Shown: positions 24,628 through 33,287, numbered from the stretch's first letter. The stretch is DNA of 64,000 bases from GWE2-40-63 sp041664345 (GCA_041664345.1 JBAYKX010000003.1:95550-159549); one strand, 5' to 3'. Notes: a model not told the origin generated them from the sequence alone. Numbers and translations: made by a program.

Positions 24628-26010
24628 CTACTTCCCGATACAAAACTGCCCAAAAATATTGCCTAAAATTTCATCGGTGGTAATCTCAACACCGGTAATA
24701 CCGGCTAAGTAATGGATTACTTCCCTGATGTCCATGGCCAGAAAATCGTTGGTAACACCCGAATTGATTCCATCGAAAGCGCGGTTCAATGCCTGCAAAG
24801 CGGAACCTAGGGCTTCCATGTGCCTGATATTCGATACAATTACTTCATTATTGTCTAACGTACCCAATTGCAGGGAATTGCCGATTACATCGAGCAATTG
24901 GTCGATGCCCCGGTTTTGTTTGGCTGAAACCGATACTTCGGCAAAAAGTTGTTTGTTATCTATTGGTTTAATTGGCTCATGAATCAAATCGGATTTATTG
25001 CGCACCAGTATAATAATTTTATCTTTTGCTCCTTTCAGCAATAAATTGTTTAATGCTTTTTCAATTTTATCGGTATCATCGGTAGCATTGAACAAAGCCA
25101 ATATGATTTTGGCCTGGGTAATTTTCAGGTAAGTCCGTTCAATACCCAAGTTTTCAATGGTGTCGGTGGTGTGGCGTAAACCGGCGGTATCAATAAATCG
25201 GTAGGTGATTCCGCCGTGGTTGAACGTATCTTCGATGGAATCGCGGGTAGTACCGGCAATATCTGAAACCAATGCTTTTTCATCGTTCAAAATGGCATTA
25301 AGCAAGGTCGATTTTCCCACGTTGGGTTCGCCGATAATAGCCACCGGAACCCCGTTTTTAATGACATTTCCCAGTTCAAATGATTTCATTAATTGATGAA
25401 TAACCATTTGAATATTTACTAACAGTTTTTTTAATGCAGTCCGGTCGGCAAACTCCACATCTTCTTCGCTAAAATCGAGTTCCAGTTCAATTAACGAAAT
25501 AAACTGCAACAAATCGGAGCGCAACCCAGCCAGTTTATTGCTGAAACCGCCGCGCATCTGGTTCATGGCAATTTGGTGGGCTGCTGCTCCCGACGAAGCA
25601 ATCAAATCGGCAACGGCTTCAGCCTGCGACAAGTCCATTTTCCCGTTAAGGTAAGCCCGCTGAGTAAATTCGCCGGGATTTGCCAACCGTGCTCCTAGTT
25701 TTAAAAGCAGTTGCAATATCTGCTGCTGGATAAAGGTAGAGCCATGGCAGGATATTTCCACCAAATCTTCGCCGGTATAAGTGTTCGGATTCCGGAAAAG
25801 GGTAACCAACACTTCGTCAATCACCTTTTCGCCATCGCGCATTTCACCAAAATGGACTGTTTGTGATGCCTGGTTATTGAAGCTGAATTCCGCTTTTTTT
25901 GAGTAGAATATGCTGCCCGCAATACCAAAAGCACGGTCACCGCTCAAGCGTATCATGGCAATGGCTCCGTTTCCGGATGCGGTGGATATGGCGCAAATTG
26001 TATCGTTCAT
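24628..26010 (-). CDS. mnmE: tRNA uridine-5-carboxymethylaminomethyl modification GTPase MnmE
   Basis: 460 residues from ATG 26010, chosen because MNDTICAISTASGNGAIAMIRLSG is the canonical MnmE start; upstream codons in the frame are unrelated. Domains: N-terminal tetrahydrofolate-binding domain, helical domain, an inserted G domain with P-loop GEPNVGKSTLLNAI, switch DIAGTTRDSIEDTF, DTAGLR and NKSD, and the C-terminal CIGK motif that carries the essential Cys. With MnmG it adds the carboxymethylaminomethyl group at U34 of certain tRNAs. Cytoplasmic housekeeping gene, standing alone on the strand. Confidence 0.98.
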   Translation of the reverse strand: MNDTICAISTASGNGAIAMIRLSGDRAFGIAGSIFYSKKAEFSFNNQASQTVHFGEMRDGEKVIDEVLVTLFRNPNTYTGEDLVEISCHGSTFIQQQILQLLLKLGARLANPGEFTQRAYLNGKMDLSQAEAVADLIASSGAAAHQIAMNQMRGGFSNKLAGLRSDLLQFISLIELELDFSEEDVEFADRTALKKLLVNIQMVIHQLMKSFELGNVIKNGVPVAIIGEPNVGKSTLLNAILNDEKALVSDIAGTTRDSIEDTFNHGGITYRFIDTAGLRHTTDTIENLGIERTYLKITQAKIILALFNATDDTDKIEKALNNLLLKGAKDKIIILVRNKSDLIHEPIKPIDNKQLFAEVSVSAKQNRGIDQLLDVIGNSLQLGTLDNNEVIVSNIRHMEALGSALQALNRAFDGINSGVTNDFLAMDIREVIHYLAGITGVEITTDEILGNIFGQFCIGK

Positions 26011-26128
26011 GGTTTGCCGTATTAAGATTAGCAAAAATACGGTTTCTTTCAGATAGTTTTTAGGGTATTGAATATTATACTGTAAATGAGATAAAACCCA
26101 TGATTTATAAATACAATAAATAATAACC

Positions 26129-26208
26129 ACGGAGGCACGGAGAACACAAAGAAAAGCACAGAGAATAAACTCCGTGTTTCTCTGTGAACTCCGTATCTCC
26201 GTGGTAAA
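26129..26208. repeat. CCACGGAG inverted repeat
   Basis: Outer arms ACCACGGAG and CTCCGTGGT with inner CACGGAGAACACAAAG and CTCTGTGAACTCCGT. This is a common bacterial REP-like palindrome. It lies in the 372-bp gap upstream of mnmE and the lipoprotein operon, 70 bp before the compound promoter. Confidence 0.75.
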
Positions 26209-26279
26209 AATTTGAAATCAACATATAGCAATTTACCCCATTTTGAGTAAAGTTTGACTCGGATGCTCCAGATAAATGT

Positions 26280-26343
26280 GTGAATAATGCAACTTATTCA
26301 ATTAGTTATGTAACACTTACCGGTGTTTTCAATCCTAGCTTTG
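26280..26343 (+). promoter_or_regulatory. Compound stress promoter, copy 9 (AraC-kinase operon)
   Basis: GTGAATAATGCAAC begins at 26280, TGTAACAC begins at 26309, and the -7 box TAGCTTTG is at 26336-26343. This is the best full match to the consensus in the window. Spacing is standard. Confidence 0.9.
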
Positions 26344-26382
26344 TATCAGTAATTATATGATTACCAACGAACTATTGATACT

Positions 26383-26826
26383 ATGAAAAACAAGTTTTTT
26401 ACATTGGCTGCAACCTTTGCCTTTATAGGTTTCTTGCTTACGGGTTGCCAAACATCGACCAAAAAAATTGATGATGCGCAAGTAAAAGTACAAGATGCCA
26501 AAAATGAAATGATTGAAGCAAATGATGAGCTAAATCAGGCTATAAACGATTCCATTCAACTATTCCGAAAAGAAGCCGCTGAAAAAATTAAAGCTAACGA
26601 ACAAAGTATAGCTGAATTTAGGGCACGCATTGCTGTTGAAAAAATGGAAAACAAAGCCCAATATGAAAAGGAATTGGCCGAATTGGAGCAAAAGAACCGC
26701 GATATGAAACGGACACTGGATGAGGTAAAAGCTGAAGGTAAAGAAAAATGGTTGGAATTCAAAGCTGATTTTAGCCAAAAAATGAATGACCTGAATACCT
26801 CATTTAAAAATTTCTTGAATAAATAA
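26383..26826 (+). CDS. Coiled-coil lipoprotein, paralogue 1
   Basis: 147 residues. Signal peptide with lipobox FLLTGC (Cys near residue 22), then an almost uninterrupted charged helix (IDDAQVKVQDAKNEM, KIKANEQSIAEFRARIAVEKM, KELAELEQKNRDMKRTL) ending in KEKWLEFKADFSQKMNDL. Close paralogue of 36027-36488 over the whole length and distant relative of 12475-12954. It is anchored to a membrane and rod-like. It is the first gene of an operon followed by an lmo0937-type peptide and the AraC-kinase. Function unknown. Confidence 0.82.
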   Translation: MKNKFFTLAATFAFIGFLLTGCQTSTKKIDDAQVKVQDAKNEMIEANDELNQAINDSIQLFRKEAAEKIKANEQSIAEFRARIAVEKMENKAQYEKELAELEQKNRDMKRTLDEVKAEGKEKWLEFKADFSQKMNDLNTSFKNFLNK

Positions 26827-26920
26827 CCTTAATAATGTAAAAATCAATCAACAAATAGGCTTAACTTCGAGATATAATTAAAAATCAAATAATTAACTTG
26901 CAATTTCAAACAAATATATC

Positions 26921-27067
26921 ATGAGCAATATACTTTATATTATAGCCGTAGTCCTGATTATTATTTGGGCAATTGGTTTTATTGGTTACAGTGCCGGAAG
27001 CATTATACATATTCTATTAGTTATTGCCCTTATTGCCATATTACTAAGAGTAATAAGAGGCCGATAA
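26921..27067 (+). CDS. lmo0937-type small membrane protein
   Basis: 48 residues: MSNILYIIAVVLIIIWAIG, then FIGYSAGSIIHILLVIALIAI and LLRVIRGR. Two membrane helices joined by a short turn, with a basic C-terminus; this is the lmo0937 family pattern. It is usually missed by gene finders because of its size. Its near-twin is at 37271-37426, and both follow a paralogous coiled-coil lipoprotein gene, so the pair moves as a unit. Role unknown; these proteins are often listed in stress-induced operons. Confidence 0.85.
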   Translation: MSNILYIIAVVLIIIWAIGFIGYSAGSIIHILLVIALIAILLRVIRGR

Positions 27068-27135
27068 TCAAAATATTATTTTATTTAAGTTCAAATACAA
27101 GTTTGTAAACCAATCAGTTTTAAAGGAAACTTATT

Positions 27136-30100
27136 TTGAAAATTTACATCAAATATATGGTAAGTGCCCGCTGCAAAATGGCGGTAAAGGAAGAGCTGAA
27201 AAAGCTTGGTTTGCACTTTATTGTTGTTGATTTGGGCGAGGTTGAAATAATGGAAGACATTACAGCCGAGCAACGCCTTCAACTTAAAAATGGACTACAA
27301 ACTTATGGTTTTGAGCTAATTGAAGACAATAAGGCTGTGATAATTGGAAAAATTAAAGCGGCTATTGTTGAAATGATTCACCATACCGATGGGATAATTA
27401 AAACCAATTTTTCCGATTATTTAAGCGAAAAACTCAACTACGATTATACGTATCTGGCCAATTTATTTTCCGAAACACAAGGTACTACTATTGAGCAATT
27501 CATGATTTCGCACAAAGTGGAACGCATCAAAGAATTGATTATTTATGATGAATTGAACATTTCGGAAATTGCCTGGAAAATGAATTACAGCAGTGTTTCC
27601 CATTTATCAAATCAATTTAAAAAAGCTACCGGCCTTTCGCCCAGCCACTTTAAGCAACTAAAAGACAAACGCCGAACGCCCATTGAAGATATTGGAGAAC
27701 CAATACCCGAACATTTTGGCGAGCAAAAAACAGCGGAAAGCATTAGCACTGAGTTTAACAAAGATGTTATTGATAATCTACTTTCCGGAGATTCCAAGGC
27801 TATACAATCGAATGAGCAGCAATACAACCGAAGTTTAATTGAGGCCAGTTTAGACCCATTGGTTACCATTGATGCCGAAGGTAAAATAACCGACATTAAC
27901 GAAGCTTTGGTTCAAGTAACCGGTTTTCCAAGGGAACGAATTATTGGTTCCGATTTTTCGAAGTATTTTACTGAACCTGAAAAAGTTCTGCAAGGGCATA
28001 AAATGGCGTTTGAAAAAGGTTCGGTTACCGATTATCAATTAACCATTATTCATAAAAATGGCCAATTAACCGAGGTAGCTTATAATGCATCGGTTTATAA
28101 AGATATTAAAGGGCAGGTACTTGGTATTTTTGCCGCAGCGCGCGTAATTAGCCCACAAAAATGGCCTAATGAATTAAAAACAGCCAACAAAGAAATTGCC
28201 TTTCAAAACTACGAGAAAGAGAATAGGGCTGCTGAATTGGTTATTGCCAATAAGGAATTAGCCTTTCAAAACGAAGAAAAGGAAAAGCGGGCCAATGAAT
28301 TGATTATCGCCAATAAAGAACTTGAATTTCAAAACGAAGAAAAGGAAAAACGGGCGGCAGAATTACTCATTGCCAACGAAGAGCTTCTTTTTCAGAATGC
28401 TGAGAAAGAAAAACGTGCGAATGAATTGTTGATTGCTAATAAGGAATTGGCTTATCAAAACAGGGAAAAGGAAAAACGGGCCGATGAATTATTATTGGCC
28501 AATAAGGAACTCATTTTTCAAAACAACGAGAAAGAAAAGCGGGCTGCTGAATATATAATCACTGGTAAAGAACTGGCATTTCAAACCCAGGAAAAAGAAA
28601 AAGGTAAAATTGCCAATAGCAAACTGGAAGCCAACAGCGACACATTAAAAATTGCTTCACAATATACTCTTAGCCTTATTGAAGCCAGTCACGACCCATT
28701 GGTAACCATAAATATTGAAGGCAAAATTACCGACATGAATGAGGCAACCGTAAAAATAACCGGTATTACGCGGGTTAAGCTTACCGGCACCGATTTTTTT
28801 AATTATTTTACTGACCCCGGAAAAGCACGCGAAGTTTATAAAGAGGTGTTTGCAAAGGGTTCAGTTTCCGATTCGCCACTAACGCTTCGGCATAAAGATG
28901 GAAAACTTACCGATGTATTGTTCAACGGTTCGGTTTATAAAGATGATTCCGGCAAGGTGCAAGGAATAGTTGTTGTGGCCCGCGATGTTACCGAACAAAA
29001 AAGAATTGCGGCTGAGCTTACCGAGGCTATTGTATTTGCCGAAATGGCTACCTCGTATGCCGAGGAAGCAAAGGCAAAAGCAGAAAATGCCACGCATGTT
29101 GCCGAAGATGCCGTAAAAGCAAAACAACTCTTTCTGTCGAACATGAGTCACGAAATTCGTACTCCAATGAACGCCATTATTGGGTTTACCAAAGTAATTC
29201 TAAAAACCGAATTGACTTCAAAACAACGGGAGTATTTAAAGGCCATAAAAATGAGTGGCGATGCATTAATTGTACTTATTAACGACATTCTCGATTTGGC
29301 CAAAGTGGATTCCGGCAAAATGGTGTTTGAGCAAATACCCTTTAAATTATCGTTATCGTTAGCGGCTATGCTCCATTTGTTTGAACCCAAAATTCAAGAG
29401 AAAAATTTAAAATTGATAAAAGAATACGACAGCAGAATACCTGACGTGATGGTTGGCGACCCGGTGCGTTTGCATCAAATTATTTTAAATTTAGTAAGCA
29501 ATGCCGTCAAATTTACTTCGCACGGCGAAATAAAAGTGAGTGTACAATTACTTACCCAAGACGATGCGAGTGTAACCGTTGAATTTGCCGTTACCGATAC
29601 CGGCATTGGGATAAAAGAGGAAAAATTAAGTACCATATTCGAAAACTTTCAACAAGCATCAAGTGGCACTTCGCGCTTGTACGGCGGAACCGGTTTAGGA
29701 TTGGCCATTGTGAAACAATTGGTTGAAGCGCAGGATGGAACAATTAACGTGGTAAGTAAACTTAATGAAGGTTCTACCTTTAGTTTTACGTTGAGTTTTC
29801 AGAAAACCAAATCGAACGTAGAATTGGAATCGGAACTGATAAAATTAGATCCGGAATTATCGAATTTAAAAGTACTGGTTGTTGAAGATATTGTGCTCAA
29901 TCAATTGTTAATGAGGACGCTGTTAGATGACTTTGGATTTGAATGCGATATTGCCAGCAATGGGAAAATTGCCATCGATAAAATACAAAACAATAGATAT
30001 GATATTGTTTTAATGGACTTGCAAATGCCTGAAATGAATGGATTTGAGGCAACCGATTACATAAGGAACACCCTGCTTTTGGATATTCCCATTATTGCCT

Positions 30101-30657
30101 TAACGGCCGATGTTACCACGGTTGATTTGGCTAAATGCAAAGCAGTGGGAATGAACGATTACATAGCTAAACCGGTAGATGAACGAATACTATACAGCAA
30201 AATGGTAGGATTGGTAAAAAAACCTTTAAACTCAAATGAATCGGAAACAAAAGCTACCATGGATAAAGCTTATCTAGTTGAAGAGGTGAAAACACGATGT
30301 ACTAACCTAAACTATTTGAATATCCGTACCAAATCGAACCCCATTTTAATGATGGAAATGATATCGCTATATTTAAACCAAACTCCACCCTTAATAGTAG
30401 CCATGAAAACAGGCTTTAAAGAAAAGGATTGGAATTCGTTATACACGGCAGTGCATAAAATGATACCCTCATTTTCAATAATGGGTATCAGCACCGATAT
30501 TGAAAACATAGCAAAAAAAGTTCAGGAATTTGCAAGCAACCAAAAACAATCGGAAGGAATACAAGAAATGGTTTTAAAATTAGAAAGTGTTTGCGGACAG
30601 GCCTGCAGTGAATTAGAAGAAGAATTATATGCAATTAAAATTAAACACGATGGATAA
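27136..30657 (+). CDS. AraC-type DNA-binding domain fused to a hybrid sensor histidine kinase
   Basis: 1,173 residues. Order: an N-terminal small domain (MKIYIKYMVSARCKMAVKEE, like the stand-alone regulators that carry a CxxC-type metal-domain motif, one Cys lost here); an AraC helix-turn-helix pair (about 95-185, with LNISEIAWKMNYSSVSHLSNQF and TGLSPSHFKQL); PAS (about 235-345); seven imperfect 20-residue coiled repeats (A)NKELAFQNEEKEKRA (about 350-490); a second PAS (about 510-625); HisKA with NMSHEIRTPMNAI; HATPase with DTGIGI and GGTGLGLAIVK; receiver with LMDLQMPEMNG; HPt. There is no membrane segment. Starting from ATG 27169 instead would remove part of the first domain; the upstream start is TTG 27136. 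A kinase with its own AraC domain at the N-terminus differs from Bacteroides HTCS proteins, where AraC is C-terminal. Candidate regulator of the compound promoters. Confidence 0.9.
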   Translation: MKIYIKYMVSARCKMAVKEELKKLGLHFIVVDLGEVEIMEDITAEQRLQLKNGLQTYGFELIEDNKAVIIGKIKAAIVEMIHHTDGIIKTNFSDYLSEKLNYDYTYLANLFSETQGTTIEQFMISHKVERIKELIIYDELNISEIAWKMNYSSVSHLSNQFKKATGLSPSHFKQLKDKRRTPIEDIGEPIPEHFGEQKTAESISTEFNKDVIDNLLSGDSKAIQSNEQQYNRSLIEASLDPLVTIDAEGKITDINEALVQVTGFPRERIIGSDFSKYFTEPEKVLQGHKMAFEKGSVTDYQLTIIHKNGQLTEVAYNASVYKDIKGQVLGIFAAARVISPQKWPNELKTANKEIAFQNYEKENRAAELVIANKELAFQNEEKEKRANELIIANKELEFQNEEKEKRAAELLIANEELLFQNAEKEKRANELLIANKELAYQNREKEKRADELLLANKELIFQNNEKEKRAAEYIITGKELAFQTQEKEKGKIANSKLEANSDTLKIASQYTLSLIEASHDPLVTINIEGKITDMNEATVKITGITRVKLTGTDFFNYFTDPGKAREVYKEVFAKGSVSDSPLTLRHKDGKLTDVLFNGSVYKDDSGKVQGIVVVARDVTEQKRIAAELTEAIVFAEMATSYAEEAKAKAENATHVAEDAVKAKQLFLSNMSHEIRTPMNAIIGFTKVILKTELTSKQREYLKAIKMSGDALIVLINDILDLAKVDSGKMVFEQIPFKLSLSLAAMLHLFEPKIQEKNLKLIKEYDSRIPDVMVGDPVRLHQIILNLVSNAVKFTSHGEIKVSVQLLTQDDASVTVEFAVTDTGIGIKEEKLSTIFENFQQASSGTSRLYGGTGLGLAIVKQLVEAQDGTINVVSKLNEGSTFSFTLSFQKTKSNVELESELIKLDPELSNLKVLVVEDIVLNQLLMRTLLDDFGFECDIASNGKIAIDKIQNNRYDIVLMDLQMPEMNGFEATDYIRNTLLLDIPIIALTADVTTVDLAKCKAVGMNDYIAKPVDERILYSKMVGLVKKPLNSNESETKATMDKAYLVEEVKTRCTNLNYLNIRTKSNPILMMEMISLYLNQTPPLIVAMKTGFKEKDWNSLYTAVHKMIPSFSIMGISTDIENIAKKVQEFASNQKQSEGIQEMVLKLESVCGQACSELEEELYAIKIKHDG

Positions 30658-31093
30658 CGGGAACAAGGTTAAGATATTTCTGGTAGATGACGATGCTGTG
30701 TTTTTAAAATCGTTGGAAATTGATTTTATGCAAAGTGGCGATTTTACCATTGAAACCTTTGCAACGGGTGAAATTTGTATAGAATATTTATCGCATAAAC
30801 CCGATGTAATAATATTGGATTATTACCTGGATGGCATTGATAAAAATGCCATGAATGGATTGGATACGCTGGATATAATTAAAAAATTCAATCACGATAT
30901 TCCTGTAGTCATGCTATCGTCGCAAGATAAAATTGAAGTGGCTATAAACTGCATGCACCACATGGCATTCGACTATGTGGTAAAAAGCGAAACCGCCTTT
31001 GTTCGGTTGCAAAAAATAATTACCACCATTTTTCATTATAAAAAAATTGAAAAGGAACTGAATTGGTACATGGATCGGATGGGCAACCTTTAA
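30650..31093 (+). CDS. Single-domain response regulator
   Basis: 147 residues from ATG 30650, which overlaps the last codons of the kinase gene (8 bp); an ATG at 30629 is the alternative. A receiver domain only: FLVDDDAVFLKSLEI (acidic pocket), VIILDYYLDG (phospho-Asp near residue 54), VVMLSSQ and DYVVKS (Lys of the receiver). No output domain, so it would act by protein contact or as a phosphate relay or sink with the hybrid kinase. Overlap means translational coupling to the AraC-kinase. Confidence 0.9.
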   Translation: MDNGNKVKIFLVDDDAVFLKSLEIDFMQSGDFTIETFATGEICIEYLSHKPDVIILDYYLDGIDKNAMNGLDTLDIIKKFNHDIPVVMLSSQDKIEVAINCMHHMAFDYVVKSETAFVRLQKIITTIFHYKKIEKELNWYMDRMGNL

Positions 31094-31100
31094 AAAATAT

Positions 31101-31164
31101 GTGAATGATGCAACACCTTTTCTAAGTTGTGTAATACTCCACGGTTGGAATATCCTAATCTTTG
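31101..31164 (+). promoter_or_regulatory. Compound stress promoter, copy 10 (ice-binding gene 1)
   Basis: GTGAATGATGCAAC begins at 31101, TGTAATAC begins at 31130, and the -7 box AATCTTTG is at 31157-31164. Spacing is standard. The core starts 8 bp after the stop codon of the response regulator gene. Confidence 0.88.
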
Positions 31165-31205
31165 CACTGTTGTGAGAATTCATTCACAATTCTAAATTCT
31201 AAAAA

Positions 31206-31943
31206 ATGAAAATTGTAAATTTAGTAGCAACTCTTGCCATGGCATCGGTTGTTTTAATATCCAGTTGCAAAAAAGATGATGCTGAGCCAAGCAAACTGTT
31301 GACAATTCCAGTGCAAACCACGATACAAGCAAATGTTCAACTTTCCGGCACATCAGTATTTGCCTTAATTGCAGGATCATCTATAACTAATACCGGCGCC
31401 ACAACAATTACCGGCGACCTTGGATTAAGTCCAGGAACTTCCATCGGTGGATTTCCTCCCGGTATATTGAATGGAACCATGCACATAAATGATAATCTGG
31501 CTGTTCAAGCTAAACTTGATATAACTGCCGCATACAATGACCTTGCCGGACGGACTTGCACCGATATAGTTACCCTATCAGGAAATATTGGTGGACTTAC
31601 CTTAACACCGGGCCTTTATAAGTCAACCTCATCATTGGCAATTTCATCAGGTGATCTAACTTTTGATGCCAAAGGAAATGCGAATGCCGTTTTTATTATA
31701 CAAATTGCATCCTCATTAACAACCACATCAGGACGTGCGGTAATTCTTAGTGGAAGTGCTAAAGCCTCCAACATTTTTTGGCAAGTAGGTAGTTCTGCCA
31801 CCTTTGGCACTACTTCTGTTTTTAAAGGAACAGTTATTGCAATGCAATCCATCACTTTTAATACAGGAGCTACAATCAACGGTAGTGCTTTAGCAAGAAC
31901 CGGCGGTATTACCATGGCCGGAAATACAATTGTGGGTCAATAA
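31206..31943 (+). CDS. DUF3494 ice-binding family lipoprotein 1
   Basis: 245 residues. Lipobox VLISSC (Cys near residue 21) after a short signal peptide, then a single DUF3494 domain: VFALIAGSSITNTGATTITGDLGLSPG, AYNDLAGRTC, GNIGGLTLTPGLYK, VFIIQIASSLTT, NIFWQVGSSATFG, and GTVIAMQSITFNTGATI-x-GSALA (parts quoted). This is the beta-solenoid fold of secreted antifreeze/ice-binding proteins; in related organisms they bind ice or shape brine channels. As a lipoprotein it would sit on the outer membrane. Not every DUF3494 protein binds ice. Confidence 0.92.
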   Translation: MKIVNLVATLAMASVVLISSCKKDDAEPSKLLTIPVQTTIQANVQLSGTSVFALIAGSSITNTGATTITGDLGLSPGTSIGGFPPGILNGTMHINDNLAVQAKLDITAAYNDLAGRTCTDIVTLSGNIGGLTLTPGLYKSTSSLAISSGDLTFDAKGNANAVFIIQIASSLTTTSGRAVILSGSAKASNIFWQVGSSATFGTTSVFKGTVIAMQSITFNTGATINGSALARTGGITMAGNTIVGQ

Positions 31944-31966
31944 TAAACCATCATAGTAAACTATAT

Positions 31967-31997
31967 AGAGCGTTGCCGGGTAAGCAGCGCTCTTTTG
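31967..31997 (+). terminator. Rho-independent terminator after ice-binding gene 1
   Basis: Stem AGAGCGTTGC / GCAGCGCTCT with a 7-nt loop (one mismatch) followed by TTTTGCTTTT. Confidence 0.75.
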
Positions 31998-32037
31998 CTT
32001 TTAACTTCACCGAGAAATCACCCCAATTGCAGTTTAT

Positions 32038-32101
32038 GTGAAAGTTGATATTTATTCATAAAGTTGTGTAACACGGTACTATCCATATTGGCTTACCTTG
32101 T
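32038..32101 (+). promoter_or_regulatory. Compound stress promoter, copy 11 (ice-binding gene 2)
   Basis: GTGAAAGTTGATAT begins at 32038 (weak upstream half), TGTAACAC begins at 32067, and the -7 box TACCTTGT is at 32094-32101. Spacing is standard. Confidence 0.78.
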
Positions 32102-32136
32102 TGAGCGATTAAAATGATGCAATAAAGAAAGATATC

Positions 32137-32958
32137 ATGACACTAAAAAAAATAGTTCCAATCGTAGCACTGCTTTTTGTTGGAGCATTGGTAAGCTGTA
32201 ATAAGGACTCAACAAATAACTTACCTGCAGGATTACCTTCATCAGAAAATTCAAATTTAATGTTTTCTGATTATTCTACTGATGGAATCCTATTACATGT
32301 TCAGCCATTGAACGCTATAAATCTGGGTTTGGCCGAAAATTTTGCAATTTTATCAATAGCTGGAATTATTGCTTTCGATAACTCGACAGTAATTGGTGCT
32401 GTTGGATCAAAACCCATAATAGGTGGTGCTATTTTAGCATCAGCAATTAGAGAGTTAGGAACTGTTTACTCCGTAGATGCTGCCTATTCGTTTTCATTTA
32501 CCGAAACCAGCCCAATTCAATATATTAAGGCTATTGGTGATATGCAAACTGCATATAATGACGCAGTAAATAGGATGAACCCCTGTATTTTGGAATTGAG
32601 TAATGGCGATATTGGTGGTTTAATACTTACCCCCGGTTTGTATAAATGGACAAAGAACCTATCCATTCCAATGGATATTGCCATTATAGGCGAACCAAAT
32701 GATGTATGGATTTTCCAGATTGATGGTACTCTTACTTTGAAAGCTCAGGTGAAAATTTATTTGAAAGAAGGTGCCCAAGTAAATAATATTTTCTGGATAG
32801 TAGCAGGTAATGTAACGCTTGAGCCGGATAGCCATTTTGAAGGGAATATATTGGGAAAAACCAGCATTACCATGCAGAATGGGGCAATGCTTTACGGCAG
32901 AATACTTACACAAGCCGAAGTAACTCTTCATAAGAATACTGTTACTATTCCAAAATAA
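32137..32958 (+). CDS. DUF3494 ice-binding family lipoprotein 2
   Basis: 273 residues. Lipobox ALVSCN near residue 21. The DUF3494 domain is diverged from copy 1: LAENFAILSIAGIIAFDNS, AYNDAVNRMNPC, NGDIGGLILTPGLYKW, VWIFQIDGTLTLKA, NIFWIVAGNVTLEPDSHFEG, ILGKTSITMQNGAM. An N-terminal spacer of about 55 residues precedes the fold. Its own promoter and the preceding terminator make it an independent unit rather than an operon with copy 1. Confidence 0.9.
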   Translation: MTLKKIVPIVALLFVGALVSCNKDSTNNLPAGLPSSENSNLMFSDYSTDGILLHVQPLNAINLGLAENFAILSIAGIIAFDNSTVIGAVGSKPIIGGAILASAIRELGTVYSVDAAYSFSFTETSPIQYIKAIGDMQTAYNDAVNRMNPCILELSNGDIGGLILTPGLYKWTKNLSIPMDIAIIGEPNDVWIFQIDGTLTLKAQVKIYLKEGAQVNNIFWIVAGNVTLEPDSHFEGNILGKTSITMQNGAMLYGRILTQAEVTLHKNTVTIPK

Positions 32959-33006
32959 ACTGGTTATTCAACAAAATCTGTGGAAACGGCTTTAAATATA
33001 TTAAAA

Positions 33007-33141
33007 TGTATCCTCCCTGCCGATAGCTATCGGCACTCCTTTAATAAAGGAGGGAGCAAATTTGTGTTTAATTGGAACAGAAGTCTTTCAAGGTTGCTCG
33101 ACACTACTCCTCCCTTATTAAAGGGAGGTTGGGAGGGATAA
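33007..33141. repeat. CCTCCCT/AGGGAGG palindromic element
   Basis: Outer arms CCTCCCTGCC and GGTTGGGAGG, with two inner hairpins (CCGATAGCTATCGG; CTCCTTTAATAAAGGAG) and a second arm CCTCCCTTATTAAAGGGAGG. It fills the gap between ice-binding genes 2 and 3 and may terminate gene 2. Confidence 0.7.
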
Positions 33142-33223
33142 GTTTTTTGTAAAACAAAATATTTTCATTTAGATTTTTTTTTAATTAAAACTTTCCACTA
33201 ATAATTTAGAATAACCAAAACAT

Positions 33224-33287
33224 GTGAATTACACAACTTATAACCATTGTTGTGCAATACTTTATACAATGAGGCTCCGCACCTTTG
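33224..33287 (+). promoter_or_regulatory. Compound stress promoter, copy 12 (ice-binding gene 3)
   Basis: GTGAATTACACAAC begins at 33224, TGCAATAC begins at 33253, and the -7 box CACCTTTG is at 33280-33287. Spacing is standard. It puts the transcription start near 33294 and fixes the start codon at 33322, not the upstream in-frame codon at 33247. Confidence 0.85.

Noticed and set aside
26011..26130. N-terminal extension of mnmE
   Set aside because: The canonical MNDTICAISTASGNGA start is at 26010; upstream residues are not MnmE-like.
28185..28600. CRISPR-like regular repeats
   Set aside because: The repeats are in frame and encode the coiled linker of the AraC-kinase; units are imperfect at wobble positions, and no spacers exist.
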